A stretch of 64,000 bases of DNA, from contig OZ038498.1 of NCBI GenBank assembly GCA_964036315.1, positions 9,373,361 to 9,437,360 of the forward strand, in the 5' to 3' direction. Within the stretch, counting starts at the first letter, position 1; the number at the start of each line of letters is the position of its first letter. Shown here in pieces: positions 1 to 12,396 of this stretch. The stretch comes from Acanthosepion esculentum. Lineage: Eukaryota; Mollusca; Cephalopoda; Sepiida; Sepiidae. The position numbers and the translations under genes are program-made. The notes beneath the pieces are model-generated. The model did no database searches. It was not told the DNA's origin and was given only the letters and a program-made list of their open reading frames with translations.

Positions 1-50
1 GAAAAAAGTAAATAATAACGGAATTATTCGTTTTGTTTCAGTGAATTTTC
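1..50 (+). mobile_element. 3' end of a Tc1-like element, cut by the window edge
   Basis: The first 40 bases match, almost base for base, the 3' terminal region of the Tc1-like element at 28105-28887 (shared core GGAATTATTCGTTTTGTTTC). The match stops where that element has its inverted repeat. Only the terminus is inside the window, so nothing can be said about coding content. Confidence 0.6.
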
Positions 51-1277
51 TGAAGGGCGTATAAAATATAACTGCCAAATTGTCCTTGTAGAAAAAACAT
101 GAGAGAAAAAAACTGAATTCGAGAAGACAATTATAAATATTGCAGATACCCTTTCGTCTGGATTCATGAATGATCCTTCTAGCAACCAACACTTGTACAC
201 TCTTTGCCGCATTAACCTTTCATAGCAGCACTCCGCATGACAAAGTACACACTAATTCTATGACGGTAACTCCTTTGATGACTTTTCATCCTGCTTTAAT
301 AAAGAAAACTCTACTGCAACCATTGTATACTAATTCTTGAAGACTACCTATAGTTTCAAAAGACCAACCTGATATTCGTTTTCATTTGTTTACTTTTTCT
401 GTATACATTATTGGACACGCCCTAACAAATACCACCCCCCGTGCTAGATGCTTCCAATAATCTGTGAATAATAATCTTGTTCATTTTCAGACTAATTAAA
501 TCTCATTTCCAGTTTATGAATGATTTTTCATTTTATTAATTTTTCTTTACGTTCTTACCATAATGGGCCTGATTAGAAATTCTACGATGTTAAACGGTCA
601 ACCGCTCAATTCTTTGTCAGTGAATTTTTTTGTAAAACCTCTACATCACTAACATGCCTCTTACAATGTATACCAAGAACAGACCGAACGTAATTCTGGT
701 GAAAAAAACCTTCCAACTGCTGGTAGTGTTTTTTTATACACCACTTATGTTTTATAAGGTTTTCCGAACACATACGGTTTAAACCCTGACTTTGATCTCA
801 ATAGAAACCCCATTGCAGCGAACAGTTTTTCCAGCTTGACAAATGCATGATTTGCATTACTAATTCTCCTGTATTATACGAACACATCAAAAATGATTGA
901 CTGCTTGCTGAATTAGGAGGTTTGCGCGCACACGGTGTAATGTATATTTAAGCAACTTGCTGGTATACTTTTTATGTGTTTTATTTCATGATTTATAGCT
1001 AAATGACATTAATTTTGTAATTAAATCTCATGTTGCTATCCAGCAATTATAAAAACTCATTTGTGAATTTAATGCTTTTTTTTAAAATTCTGACGCTGAA
1101 ATAATTCTCGAAAAACCGCTGAAAAATTCTGTTCTTGTGGCAGAAGAAAAGGTAAACCAGTTTGGAGGGTAAATGTCGTAATAATGGTATTCCAAAGCCG
1201 CCTACATTTAGGAAAATCTCAAGCTATCACTGGGATCAAAAACCTTTTGGAAATCTTGATGTTTATCACGAAGCACA
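51..1277. other. AT-rich DNA, no recognisable feature
   Basis: Short open frames only, none with a motif I recognise. The base composition and broken frames suggest old repeat debris. No clear tandem repeat is seen. Confidence 0.5.
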
Positions 1278-1285
1278 TTACATTC

Positions 1286-1390
1286 CACACTTGTGGAACT
1301 GAAAAAAAACTAACATGGATGCATACAACAAAGTACTACTCCCTGTGTTACTTAGATTAATAAACTTGTCCGATCGTGTCATTAAGGAAT
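1286..1390 (+). repeat. Decayed Tc1-transposase 3' segment (second copy)
   Basis: This segment is about 90% identical by eye to 2420-2520: both carry CACTTGTGGAACTG, an A-run, then CTTAGATTAATAAACTTGTC. In the second copy this DNA lies directly downstream of an SPDL-like transposase motif. This is probably the tail of a related Tc1-like element that lost its coding part. Confidence 0.5.
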
Positions 1391-1629
1391 CAGCACATAT
1401 GCTAGGCCGCAAATATCTCCAGAGCCGACCAAGCATAGAAATGAATACAATATGGGAACCAGTAATAAGGAGTGCCAGAGAAAAGCAATAATAACCACAA
1501 AAGTTGCAATATGAGCTCTGGTAAAAACATGTGATTATAACAGCAAAAATTGCAATATTAGCACTGGTTAAAATGGTTGCTGAAGATTTTAGGTTTATAA
1601 TACCCAGAAATTTATACACGTCCTCAAGG

Positions 1630-1880
1630 ACACATGGCACAGTGGATAAAGGCGTTAGTTAGATCCAGTAACAGGACCCAAAGAATATGAGTTTAATACC
1701 TGATTAAGAACTTGGAGAGGGGAATTAACAGGAGATAACCATTAGACATGGCACGTGGAACTAGAACAGTCTACCCCAGTGAGCGAAATGAAGGGTTCGA
1801 ATCAACCACCTGAAACGGCTGAAACGTTGTAATAAATATGACGACAAAGATGATGACAATAGTCCGAATAATGTAAATAG
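1630..1880 (+). repeat. tRNA-derived SINE with hammerhead-like tail
   Basis: The head reads like a tRNA gene: a box A-like TGGCACAGTGGATAAAGG at the start and a box B-like GAGTTTAATACC about 55 bases later. The body then passes through GGAATTAACAGGAGATAAC and CAGTCTACCCCAGTGAGCG. The tail holds GGCTGAAACGTTGTAATA and the GATGACAATAGTCCGAAT hairpin. The same order is found on the minus strand at 20600-20850 and 47840-48133, which defines the family. A single partial tail unit is present here. RNA polymerase III transcription is inferred from the boxes. Confidence 0.7.
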
Positions 1881-2104
1881 TGTACTATTAAACTCGTAAC
1901 CTATGTTTTGATGGTACTGAAGCCGTGTTTATATAAATGCAACCAAGAAGCCAGATGACCGTGGGTAAAGATCATCTCCAAAGAGCCCTCTGATATGTGG
2001 CACCTGATCTGGCCAAACGAAAATTAATTTACAGACTACTACAGAATTTTTATATGATCTACGAATAAAAATAAAAACACCTAAAAAGGTTTATCATTTG
2101 TTTT

Positions 2105-2526
2105 GGTTGTGGAGGAAATATGGTTTAAAATGGCCCTACTGTGTGCGGGTGTTATGTTGTTTAGTGACTCGTACTGTTAACGGAACTTTGTCTACAAGTA
2201 CTGAGAGACGTTAGAACATAACTGGATCTCTAAGCTACCAATAGAGAACAGGAGAAGTTGGTCTTCCAGCAAGACTATGTGAGTTTTCGTTCCGCAACGA
2301 CAACCGATTCGTACCTCGGTAATTGCTTTTCATCTGTACTCAAGTTAATGTGTCTCCAGATCTCAGTTTCATAGAAAATATTTTCTCAAGTATACAATGG
2401 CAACAAATTTTATATAAAACACTTGTGGAACTGAAAAAAAAAACTAACATGCATGGATACGACAAAGTCCCACTCCCTGTGATACTTAGATTAATAAACT
2501 TGTCCGATCGAGTCATTCAGGCATAA
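2105..2526 (+). pseudogene. Tc1-like transposase, decayed C-terminal half
   Basis: Reading across frames, the DNA gives a VFQQDYV stretch with RSATTTDSYL after it, which corresponds to the second catalytic Asp region of Tc1 transposases (usually QQDNAPCH). It then gives SPDLSFIENIF, which corresponds to the SPDLNPIENLW region before the third acidic residue. Only the final 67 codons (2323-2526) are open. At least one frameshift and several replaced residues make this non-functional. A full Tc1 transposase is about 340 residues. No intact inverted repeats were found around it. Confidence 0.65.
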
Positions 2527-2529
2527 AAA

Positions 2530-2760
2530 AAAATGTGCAACATTAAAATATTAACGTTTTGATAAATGTTTTAAAATCTTAACTTTCGCGCCGTTTTTAT
2601 AATTGAACATTAATTATTTTCGTCGTTTCATATTAAAAAATCAGTAACAGGAATAATAAAATTTAAACTTACAACTATGCAGAAGTTAAAATTAAAATTA
2701 AATATTGAAATTAAATTAAAATTAAAATAAAGTTAAATATTAAAATTAATAATTAAAATT
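2530..2760. repeat. A/T-rich low-complexity tract
   Basis: Dominated by ATTAAAATTAAA-type runs around 2680-2770. No coding signal. Confidence 0.6.
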
Positions 2761-2984
2761 AAAAGTAAAATTTAGAATTTAAAATACTTTTAAATAACAT
2801 TTTACAAAAAAAAAACTTTTCAACAAATTCCACTAAAACTTGCGCTTCTTGTATCTGTTTCGCAGCGTCTCGTGTGTATGTGTGTGCGCGTGTGTGTGTG
2901 TTTATCGGCATATCAATTCTATATGGGTCATTATTTTTCCAAAGAGACCTGAGAACCAAACATGTGCTACAATCCTGGGTCAGG

Positions 2985-3085
2985 GTAGAACTGGGAACAA
3001 CAGCAATTAAAAGCTTTTTCCACGCTCCTCGAAACCTCCTATCTCCCGACTAGAGACCTTGCTGTGGGAGATAGCTTCAGTTCGA
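2985..3085 (+). repeat. Fragment of the composite GGTTTGG-family repeat
   Basis: It contains CAGCAATTAAAAG, TTCCACGCTCCTCGAAACCTCC and GACCTTGCTGT in the same order as the copies at 18275-18420 (minus), 37000-37060 and 49160-49230. Only the central part of the family is present. The flanking minisatellite of the family is missing. Confidence 0.55.
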
Positions 3086-3164
3086 CCTGAAGATCCATTA
3101 GATCTACGGAGTGCATTGAGCACATTTACGTTTTTTCTTATTTACTTGATTGTTATTTTTCTTT

Positions 3165-6100
3165 TGGCTCGGGATTGCGGTGTTGAGTGATTTTTTGGCT
3201 AGGCATTGCGGTGTTGGATGATTTTTTGGCTATGCATCGCGGTTTTGGGTGATTTTTTGGCACGGGATTGCGGTGTTGGGAGATTTTTTGGGCTAGACAT
3301 TGCGGTGCTGGGTGACTTTGACTTTTGGCTAGGCATTGCGGTGTTGGGTGATTTTTTGGCCACGCATTGCGGTGATGGGCGATTTTTTGACTCGGCATTG
3401 CGGTGTTGAGCGATTTTTTGACACGGAATGCGGTGGTGGGTGATTTTTTGGCTCGGCATTGCGCTGTTGGGTGATTTTTTGGCTCGTTATTGCGGTGTTG
3501 GGTGATTTCTTGGCTCGGCATTGCAGTGTTGGGTGATTTTTTGGCTCGGTAGTGCGGTGGTGGTTGATTTTTTCGCTCGGCATTGATGTGTTGGGTGATT
3601 TTTTCGCTCGGCATTGCAGTGTTCGGTGATTTTTTGACACGGCATTGCGGTGGTGAGTGATTTTTTGGCTCGGCATTGCGGTGGTCGGTGATTTTTTGGC
3701 CCGGCATTGCTGTGTTGGATGATTTTGCGGCCCGGCATTGCGGTGGTGGGTGATTTTTTGGCTCGGCATTGCGGTGTTGGTTGATTTTTTGGCTCGGCAT
3801 TGCGGTGGTGGGTGATTTTTTGGCGACGCATTGTGGTGATGGACGATTTTTTGGCTCGGCATTGCGGTGTTGAGTGATTTTTTGGCTCGGCATTGCGCAG
3901 TTGGGTGATTTTTTGGCTCGTTATTGCGGTGTTGGGTGATTTCTTGGCTCGGCATTGCAGTGTTGGGTGATTTTTTGGCTCGGTAGTGCGGTGGTGGGTG
4001 ATTTTTTCGCTCGGCATTGCTGTGTTGGGTGATTTTTTCGCTCGGCATTGCAGTGTTCGGTGATTTTTTGACACGGCATTGCGGTGGTGAGTGATTTTTT
4101 GGCTCGGAATAGCGGTGTTGGTTGATTTTTTGGCTCGGCATTGCGGTGGTGGGTGATTTTTTGGCGACGCATTGTGGTGATGGACGATTTTTTGGCTCGG
4201 CATTGCGGTGTTGAGTGATTTTTTGACCCGGAATTGCGGTGGTGGGTGAGTTTTCGGCTCGGCATTGCGGCGGTGTGTGATTTTTTGGCCTGACATTGCG
4301 GTGGTGGGTGATTTTTTGGCTCGGCATTGCAGTGATGGGTGATTTTTTGGCTCGGCATTGCAGTGGTGGGTGATTTTTTGGCTCGGCATTGCAGTGGTGG
4401 GTGATTTTTTGACCCGGAATTGCGGTGGTGTGTGATTTTTTGGCCTGACATTGCGGAGGTGGGTGATTTTTTTGGCGACGCATTGCGGTGATGAACGATT
4501 TTTTGGCTCGGCATTGCGGTGTTGAGTGATTTTTTGACCCGGAATTGCGGTGGTGGGTGAGTTTTCGGCTCGGCATTGCGGCGGTGTGTGATTTTTTGGC
4601 CTGACATTGCGGTGGTGGGTGATTTTTTGCCTCGGCATTGCAGTGGTGGGTGATTTTTTGGCTCGGCATTGCAGTGGTGGGTGATTTTTTGGCTCGGCAT
4701 TGCAGTGGTGGGTGATTTTTTGACCCGGAATTGCGGTGGTGTGTGATTTTTTGGCCTGATATTGCGGAGGTGGGTGATTTTTTTGGCGACGCATTGCGGT
4801 GATTAACGATTTTTTGGCTCGGCATTGCGGTGTTGAGTGATTTTTTGACCCGGAATTGCGGTGGTGGATGATTTTCGGGCTCGGCATTGCCGTGTTGTTG
4901 TGATTTTTTGGCTCGGTATTACGGTGTTGGGTGATTTCTTGGCTCGGCATTGCTGTGTTGGGTGATTTTTTGTCTCCGCATTGCGGTGGTGGGTGATTTT
5001 TTCGTTCGGCCTTGCTGTGTTGGGTGATTTTTTCGCTCGGCATTGCTGTGGTGGGTGATTTTTCGGCCCGGCATTGCGGTGGTGGGTGATTTTTTGGCTC
5101 GGCATTGCTGTGTTGGGTTATTTTTTGGCTCGGAATTGCGGTGTTGAGTGATTTTTTCGCTCGGCATTGCTGTGGTGGGTGATTTTTTGACCCGACATTG
5201 CGGTGGTGGGCAATATTTTGTCACGGCATTGCGGGGTTGGGTGATTTTTTGTCCCGGCATTGCGGTGTTGTGTGATTTTTTGGCCCGGCATTGCGGTGTT
5301 GGGTGATTTTCTGGCTCGGCATTGCGGTGTTGGATGATTTTTTTGCTCGGCATGGCGGTTGTAGGTGATTTTTCGGCGACGCATTGCGGTGATGGACGAT
5401 TTTTTGGCGCGGCATTGCGATTTTGTGTTATTTTTTTACCCGGAATTGCGGTGGTGGGTGATTTTTTGGACGGCATTGCGGTGTTGGGTGATTTTTTGGC
5501 CCGGCATTGAGGCGTTGGGTGATTTTTTGTCTCGGCATTGCGGTGGTGAGTGATTTTTTCCTTCGGCCTTGCTGTGTTGGGTGATTTTTTTCGCTCGGCA
5601 TTGCTGTGTTGGTTGATTTTTTTGCTCGGCATTGCGGTGGTGGGTGATTTTTTGACTCGGCATTGCGGTGGTCGTTGCCGTTTTGGCCCGGCATTGCGGG
5701 GGGTGATTTTTTGGCTTGGCATTGCGGTGTTGGATGATTTTTTGGCTCGGCATTGCGGTGGTTGGTGATTTGTCGGCCCGGCATTACGGTGGTGGTTGAT
5801 TTTTTATCTCGGCATTGCGGTGGTGGGTGATTTTTTGTCTCGGCATTGCGGTGGTGGGTGATTATTTCGTTCGGCCTTGCTGTGTTGGGTGATTTTTTCG
5901 CTCGGCATTGCTGTGGTGGGTGATTTTTTGACCCGACATTGCGGTGGTGGGCAATATTTTGTCACGGCATTGCGGTGGTGGGTGATTTTTTGTCTCGGCA
6001 TTGCGGTGGCGGGTGATTTTTTGTCTCGGCATTGTGGTGGTGGGTGATTTTTTCGTTCGGCCTTGCTGTGTTGGGTGATTTTTTCGCTCGGCATTGCTGT

Positions 6101-7810
6101 GGTGGGTGATTTTTTGGCCCGACATTGCGGAGGTGGGCAATTTTTTGTCTCGGCATTGCGGTGGTGTGTGATTTTTTGGCTCGGCATTGCTGTGGTGTGT
6201 GATTTTTTCGTTCGGCCTTGCTGTGTTGGATTTTTTGTCTCGGCATTGCTGTGGTGGGTGATTTTTTGGCCCGACATTGCGGTGGTGGGCAATATTTTGT
6301 CACGGCATTGCGGTGGTGGGTGATTTTTTGTCTCGGCATTGCGGTGGCGGGTGATTTTTTATCTCGGCATTGCGGTGGTGGGTGATTTTTTCGTTCGGCC
6401 TTGCTGTGTTGGGTGATTTTTTCGCTCGGCATTGCGGTGGTGTGTGATTTTTTGGCTCGGCATTGCTGTGGTGTGTGATTTTTTCGTTCGGCCTTGCTGT
6501 GTTGGATTTTTTGTCTCGGCATTGCTGTGGTGGGTGATTTTTTGGCCCGACATTGCGGTGGTGGGCAATATTTTGTCACGGCATTGCGGTGGTGGGTGAT
6601 TTTTTGTCTCGGCATTGCGGTGGCGGGTGATTTTTTATCTCGGCATTGCGGTGGTGGGTGATTTTTTCGTTCGGCCTTGCTGTGTTGGGTGATTTTTTCG
6701 CTCGGCATTGCTGTGGTGGGTGATTTTTTGGCCCGACATTGCGGAGGTGGGCAATTTTTTGTCTCGGCATTGCGGTGGTGTGTGATTTTTTGGCTCGGCA
6801 TTGCTGTGGTGTGTGATTTTTTCGTTCGGCCTTGCTGTGTTGGATTTTTTGTCTCGGCATTGCTGTGGTGGGTGATTTTTTGGCCCGACATTGCGGTGGT
6901 GGGCAATATTTTGTCACGGCATTGCGGTGGTGGGTGATTTTTTGTCTCGGCATTGCGGTGGCGGGTGAATTTTGTCTCGGCATTGTGGTGGTGGGTGATT
7001 TTTTCGCTCTCCATTGCTGTGTGGGGTGATTTTTTTGCTCGGCATTGCGGTGGTGGGTGATTTTTCCGCCCGGCTTTGCGGTGTTGGGTGATTTTTGGGC
7101 TTGGCATTGCCGTGTTGGGTGATTTTTTGGCTCGGTATTGCGGTGTTGGGTGATTTCTTGGCTCGGCATTGCTGTGTTGGGTGATTTTTTGGCTCAGCAT
7201 TGCGGTGTTGGGTGATTGTTTGGCTAAGCATTTCGGTGTTGGGTGATTTGGGGGTTCGGCATCGCGGTGTTGGGTGATTTTTTGGCACGGCATTGCGGTG
7301 GTGGATGATTTTTTGGCTAAGCATCTCGGTGTTGTGTGATTTTTTGGCTCGGAATTTCGGTGGTCGGTGATTTTTTGGCCAGGCATTGTGAGTTGGGTGA
7401 TTTTTTCGATAGGCATCGCGGTGTTGGGTGATTTTTGGCGACGCATTGCGGTGATGGACGATTTTTTCACTCGGCATTGTGGTGTTGAGTGATTTTTTGA
7501 CCCGGAATTGCGGTGGTGGGTGAGTTTTCGGCTCGGCATTGCGGTGTTGGTGATTTTTTGACCCGGCATTTCGGTGTTGGATTATTTTTTGGCTAGGCAT
7601 CGCGGTGTTGGGTGATTTTTTGGCTCGGAATTGCGGTGGTGGTTGATTTTTTTCTAGGCATTGCGGTTTTGGGTGATTTTTTGGCTAGGCATTGCGGTGT
7701 TGGGTAATTTTTTGGCACGGGTTTGCGGTGTCGGAAGATTTTTTGCGCTAGGCATTGCGGTGTTGGGTGATTTTTTGTCTAGGCATTGCCGTGTTGGGTG
7801 ATTTTTTCTT
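3165..7810. repeat. 31-bp minisatellite, about 150 copies
   Basis: Tandem array of a 31-base unit with consensus GGCATTGCGGTG(T/G)TGGG then TGATTTTTTGGCTC. Units diverge by point changes and some are shortened. The minus strand of the unit has no stop codon in any frame, and 31 is not a multiple of 3. All three minus frames therefore stay open for hundreds of codons and encode the same 31-residue cycle (KITHHRNAEPKN, then HPTPQCRAKKSPTTA). The open frames of up to 535 codons are a consequence of the repeat, not evidence of a gene. Higher-order duplication is visible: 6063-6323 recurs at 6677-6937. There is no splice or promoter signal I can point to. Confidence 0.95.
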
Positions 7811-7954
7811 TGACCAACACGGATGTTTTTAGTCTTTTCTTTTTTCTGATTTTTTTTCTGATACCAGTTTGTTTAAATACATTTTTATTTGCAAATTGTA
7901 CTATCCGGGTTTTTTCACAACTGTCATGTATGGGTATTAAAATATGCTTAAAAC

Positions 7955-8059
7955 ATATGTGTGTGTGCGTGTGTGTGGTTTTGTGTGTAAGTGTTTGTAT
8001 ATGTATATATATAAATATATATGTGTGTGTGTGTGTGTGTGTTTGTGCATGCATTTGTG

Positions 8060-8105
<46 letters not shown>
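7955..8105. repeat. (TG)n/(TA)n microsatellite
   Basis: GT-rich tract followed by an uninterrupted TA run from about 8063 to 8105. Confidence 0.95.
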
Positions 8106-8106
<1 letters not shown>

Positions 8107-8185
8107 CGCACGGTTTGTATATATAACTTACATTTATAGAGACGCACAATGAGTACGCATCTTACGTAAATCCCTTGCTATTAAA

Positions 8186-11100
8186 GTTTAAATGTCCGAC
8201 GAACAAGTAAAGACGAACAAGTAAAGATGAACAAGTCAAGACGAACAAGAAAAGATGAACAAGAAAAGATGAACGAAAAAAGATGAACAATTAAAGACGA
8301 ACAGGTAAAGCAAGAAAAATCACTGAAGAATAAAAAAAGAAAAAAAGAAAAAAGTAAAAGCGGTAATAACGACTGGCAAAATAATAGAAAATCTGGAACA
8401 GAATTAAAAGTAAACTTTTTCTTTACTTGTTTGTCTTTACATGTTCGTCATTACTTGTTCATCTTTTCTCGTTCATCTTTACTTGTTCGTCTTTACTTGT
8501 TAGGTTTTACTTGTTCATCTTTACTTGTTTGGCTTTACTTGTTCATCTTTACTTGTTCATCTTTACTTGTTCGTCTTTACTTGTTCATCTTTACTTCTTC
8601 ATCTTTACTTGTTCGTCTTTACTTGTTCGTCTTTTCTTGTTCATATTTACTTGTTTGTCTTTACTTGTTCGTCTTTACTTGTTCATCTTTACTTGTTCAT
8701 CTTTTCTTGGTCATCTTTACTTGTTCGTCTTTACTTGTTCGTCTTGTTCATCTTTTCTTGTTCATCTTTACATGTTCGTCTTTACTTGTTCATCTTGTTC
8801 ATCTCTATTTGTTCATCTTTTCTTGTTCATCTTTACTTGTTTGTCTTTACTTGTTCATCTTTACTTGTTCGTCTTTTCTTGTTCAGCTTTTCTTGTTCAT
8901 CTTTTCTTGTTCGTCTTTACTTGTTCGTCTTTACTTGTTCATCTTTACTTGTTCGTCTTTACTTGTTCATATTTGCTTGTTCGTCTTTACTTGCTCATCT
9001 TCACTAGATGAACAAGTAAAGATGAACAAGTAAAGATAAACAAGCAAAGACGAACACATAAAGACGAAGAAGTAAAGATGAACAACTAAAGATGAACAAG
9101 TAAAGAGGAACATGTAATGATGAATAAGTAAAGACGAAGAAGTAAAGACGAACAATTAAAGCCAAACAGGTAAAGCAAGAAGAATCAGTGAAGAATGAAA
9201 AAAAGAAAAAACATGAAAAAGTAAAAGCGGTAATAACGACTGGCAAAATAATAGAAAATCTGGAACAGAATTAAAAGCAAACTTTTTCTTTACTTGTTTG
9301 TCTTTACATGTTCGTCATTACTTGTTCATCTTTTCTCGTTCATCTTTACTTGTTCGTCTTTACTTGTTTGGCTTTACTTGTTCGTCTTTACTTGTTTGGC
9401 TTTACTTGTTCATCTTTACTTGTTCATCTTTTCTTGTTCATCTTTTCTTGTTCGTCTTTACTTGTTCATCTTTGCTTGTTCATCTTTACTTATTCGTCTT
9501 TACTTGTTCATCTTTACTTGTTCATCTTGTTCATTTTTTCTTGTTCATCTTTTCTTGTTCATCTTTACATGTTCGTCTTTACTTGTTCGTCTTTACTTGT
9601 TCATCTTTACTTGTTCGTCTTTTCTTGTTCATCTTTTTTTGTTCATCTTTTCTTGCTCGTCTTTACTTGTTCGTCTTTACTTGTTCGTCTTTACTTGTTC
9701 ATCTTTACATGTTCATCTGTACTTGTTCGTCTTTACTTGTTCATATTTGCTTGTTCGTCTTTACTTGTTCATATTTACTTGTTCGTCTTTACTTGTTCGT
9801 CTTTACTTGTTCGTCTTTTCTTGTTCGTCTTTACTTGTTCGTCTTTTCTTGTTCGTCTTTACTTGTTCGTCTTTACTTGTTCGTCTTTTCTTGTTCGTCT
9901 TTACTTGTTCGTCTTTACTTTTTCATCTTGTTCATCTTTTCTTGTTCATCTTTTCTTGTTCATCTTTACATGTTCGTCTTTACTTGTTCGTCTTTACTTG
10001 TTCGTCTTTACTTTTTCATCTTGTTCATCTTTTCTTGTTCATCTTTTCTTGTTCATCTTTACATGTTCGTCTTTACTTGTTCGTCTTTACTTGTTCATCT
10101 TTACTTGTTCGTCTTTTCTTGTTCATCTTTTTTTGTTCATCTTTTCTTGCTCGTCTTTACTTGTTCGTCTTTACTTGTTCGTCTTTACTTGTTCATCTTT
10201 ACATGTTCATCTGTACTTGTTCGTCTTTACTTGTTCATATTTGCTTGTTCGTCTTTACTTGTTCATATTTACTTGTTCGTCTTTACTTGTTCGTCTTTAC
10301 TTGTTCGTCTTTTCTTGTTCGTCTTTACTTGTTCGTCTTTTCTTGTTCGTCTTTACTTGTTCGTCTTTACTTGTTCGTCTTTTCTTGTTCGTCTTTACTT
10401 GTTCGTCTTTACTTTTTCATCTTGTTCATCTTTTCTTGTTCATCTTTTCTTGTTCATCTTTACATGTTCGTCTTTACTTGTTCGTCTTTACTTGTTCATC
10501 TTTACTTGTTCGTCTTTTCTTGTTCATCTTTTCTTGTTCATCTTTTCTTGTTCGTCTTTACTTGTTCGTCTTTACTTGTTCATATTTGCTTGTTCATATT
10601 TACTTCTTCATCTTTACTTGTTCATCTTTTCTTGTTCATCTTTACTTGTTCATATTTACTTGTTCATCTTTACTTGTTCGTCTTTACTTGTTCTTCTTTA
10701 CTTGTTCATCTTTACATGTTCATCTGTACTTGTTCGTCTTTACGTGTTCATATTTGCTTGTTCGTCTTTACTTGTTCGTCTTTACTTGTTCGTCTTTACT
10801 TGTTCCTCTTTTCTTGTTCATCTTTTCTTGTTCATCTTTACTTGTTCGTCTTTTCTTGTTCATCTCTACTTGTTCGTCTTTTCTTGTTCGTCTTTACTTG
10901 TTCGTCTTTTCTTGTTCGTCTTTTCTTGTTCGTCTTTACTTGTTCGTCTTTACTTGTTCATCTTTACTTGTTCATCTTTTCTTGTTCATCTTTTCTTGTT
11001 CGTCTTTACTTGTTCGTCTTTACTTGTTCATCTTTACTTGTTCATCTTTTCTTGTTCATCTTTTCTTGTTCGTCTTTACTTGTTCGTCTTTACTTGTTCA

Positions 11101-11187
11101 TATTTGCTTGTTCATATTTACTTGTTCGTCTTTACTTGTTCGTCTTTACTTGTTCATATTTGCTTGTTCGTCTTTACTCGTTTGTCT
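8186..11187. repeat. 14-bp minisatellite in alternating orientation
   Basis: The unit is TTCRTCTTTACTTG (14 bases, R = A or G). It runs minus at 8193-8330, plus at 8411-9007, minus at 9008-9178 and plus at 9284-11187. Between the blocks lies a shared unique spacer (8331-8410 and 9179-9283) containing GCGGTAATAACGACTGGC, so one block of about 867 bases was duplicated. Inside the last block a segment of about 494 bases is repeated (9540-9960 against 10034-10454). Frames of 600 or more codons are open in all three plus frames because the unit lacks stops on that strand. The encoded cycle is rich in Leu, Phe, Cys and Ser and is not a recognised protein. Confidence 0.93.
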
Positions 11188-12126
11188 CATCTATTATTAT
11201 AGAATGGAGATGAGTCGAAGTAAAATTCTCAGATTTTTTGTCCTCTTTTCTAATTATCCCATTCTTAATTCTCTCGTTAATTTACCATTTACTCTTTTTC
11301 CAGCTTGATTTCGATTTGGGACTTGGTTCAGGGACTTTTTTTCTTCGCAATGAAAGGCAAGAAAATGTAATGAATGTTTACAGTAAAATATATTTACAGA
11401 AAAAAAGAGAAAATAGCATCTGATGTGGAATGAACGAAATTTAACGGAAAAGGAAGACGGGGGCCAAACAGCTTAGGTCATAAGAATCAGGTATTCAAAG
11501 AAAAACTTGAGCACAAGATCGTGTTTTACAGTCCGTCCTGAAGCAGGAGGAGGCCAAATAGATGTGCTAAATGGAGAAACGTTGCTTACAACTGACATGG
11601 AAAAAAAAGAAATGGTTTAAAAAAGGAGAAAATAGAAAAGAAGGTGGGAATAAAGAAAGTCTAAGGAAAATTGTAAGAGAGAGAAAGGCAAAATGATAAA
11701 GTCGACAAAGAAACAGAAAAAATATCTAATTCCACTTGAGTGGTTTGTCTCGGTCTGTGCCTGTAACCGGTCATAATTTGTTCATCGTTCTCTCATTGGT
11801 AATCGAAGATATCGATCAAATAGAAAATATACAAGTTTATTTATTCATTTTCTTCTTCGATAAAAAAAATGAAAGAAGGGTAGCATTATGCTGAATATTT
11901 TGTGGTCGTGTAAGTAAACAGACATGTTTATGTGCATTGAAGCGAGTTGCCGTTCTCATATGTGATTATGTGCTTCTCTCTCTCATAGATGCTTGTCTCC
12001 GCGCAGGTCATCAACAATATATGAAGTACAATGGGTGTATGCATTCGGAAGAAAATCGATTTGATGCGAACTGAAATTTAATTTTTATCATTTTAAGGCA
12101 TAGAATATACGTCATTGTATACATAT
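11188..12126. other. Purine-rich to AT-rich DNA, no gene seen
   Basis: 11590-11720 is rich in AAAAGAGAAA-type purine runs on the plus strand. No transposase, RT or tRNA-like motif was found. Short open frames lack family features. Confidence 0.5.
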
Positions 12127-12393
12127 TGTTGTGGTAGGATCCACCTAATTTGCATAGTGGAGTACCGACTATATAAATATGGTTGGTACCGGGAAGACAT
12201 GAGAGGCGAATCAAGAGATTCAACTCGAGACTCTGCCCGACTGCGACTTAGCCAACACATTCCCCAGGAACGGTCTTCCCAGGAATATACAAAAGACTAT
12301 ATGTAAATATTGTGTACACTTTCTTGTTTCAATACATTTTGTTCTAAGTACATTTTGTGTTGCATTATTATTCCATGCATTAGTCAAGTTTCA

Positions 12394-12396
<3 letters not shown>
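12127..12396 (+). mobile_element. Possible solo LTR
   Basis: The block starts TGTTGTGGTAGG and ends TTTCAACA, so it has TG...CA ends with a short inverted TGTTG/CAACA. About 45 bases in it has TATATAAATA, a TATA-like box. Further on it has AATACA and TTCTTGTTTC, where a polyadenylation region might be. No matching second LTR and no clear 5-bp target duplication were found, because the right side runs straight into a CA/TA microsatellite. An alternative is an unclassified repeat. Confidence 0.3.

Noticed and set aside
1808..1850. An active hammerhead in the tail of the large SINE family
   Set aside because: CUGAAGA, GGCCG/CGGCU and GAAAC are recognisable in some copies, but no stem I partner or cleavage triplet fits. 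Here the first word is deleted.
3165..7600. Long minus-strand open frames of up to 535 codons
   Set aside because: They cover a 31-bp tandem repeat whose unit lacks stops in every minus frame. Overlapping frames give the same cyclic peptide. No gene signal.
8427..11308. Open frames of 634-666 codons rich in Leu, Phe, Ser and Cys, resembling membrane proteins
   Set aside because: Product of the 14-bp minisatellite. Three frames are open at once and the hydrophobic pattern follows from the T-rich unit.
12127..12396. A full LTR retrotransposon
   Set aside because: Only one LTR-like block, with no gag/pol text and no second LTR. Left as a low-confidence solo LTR.
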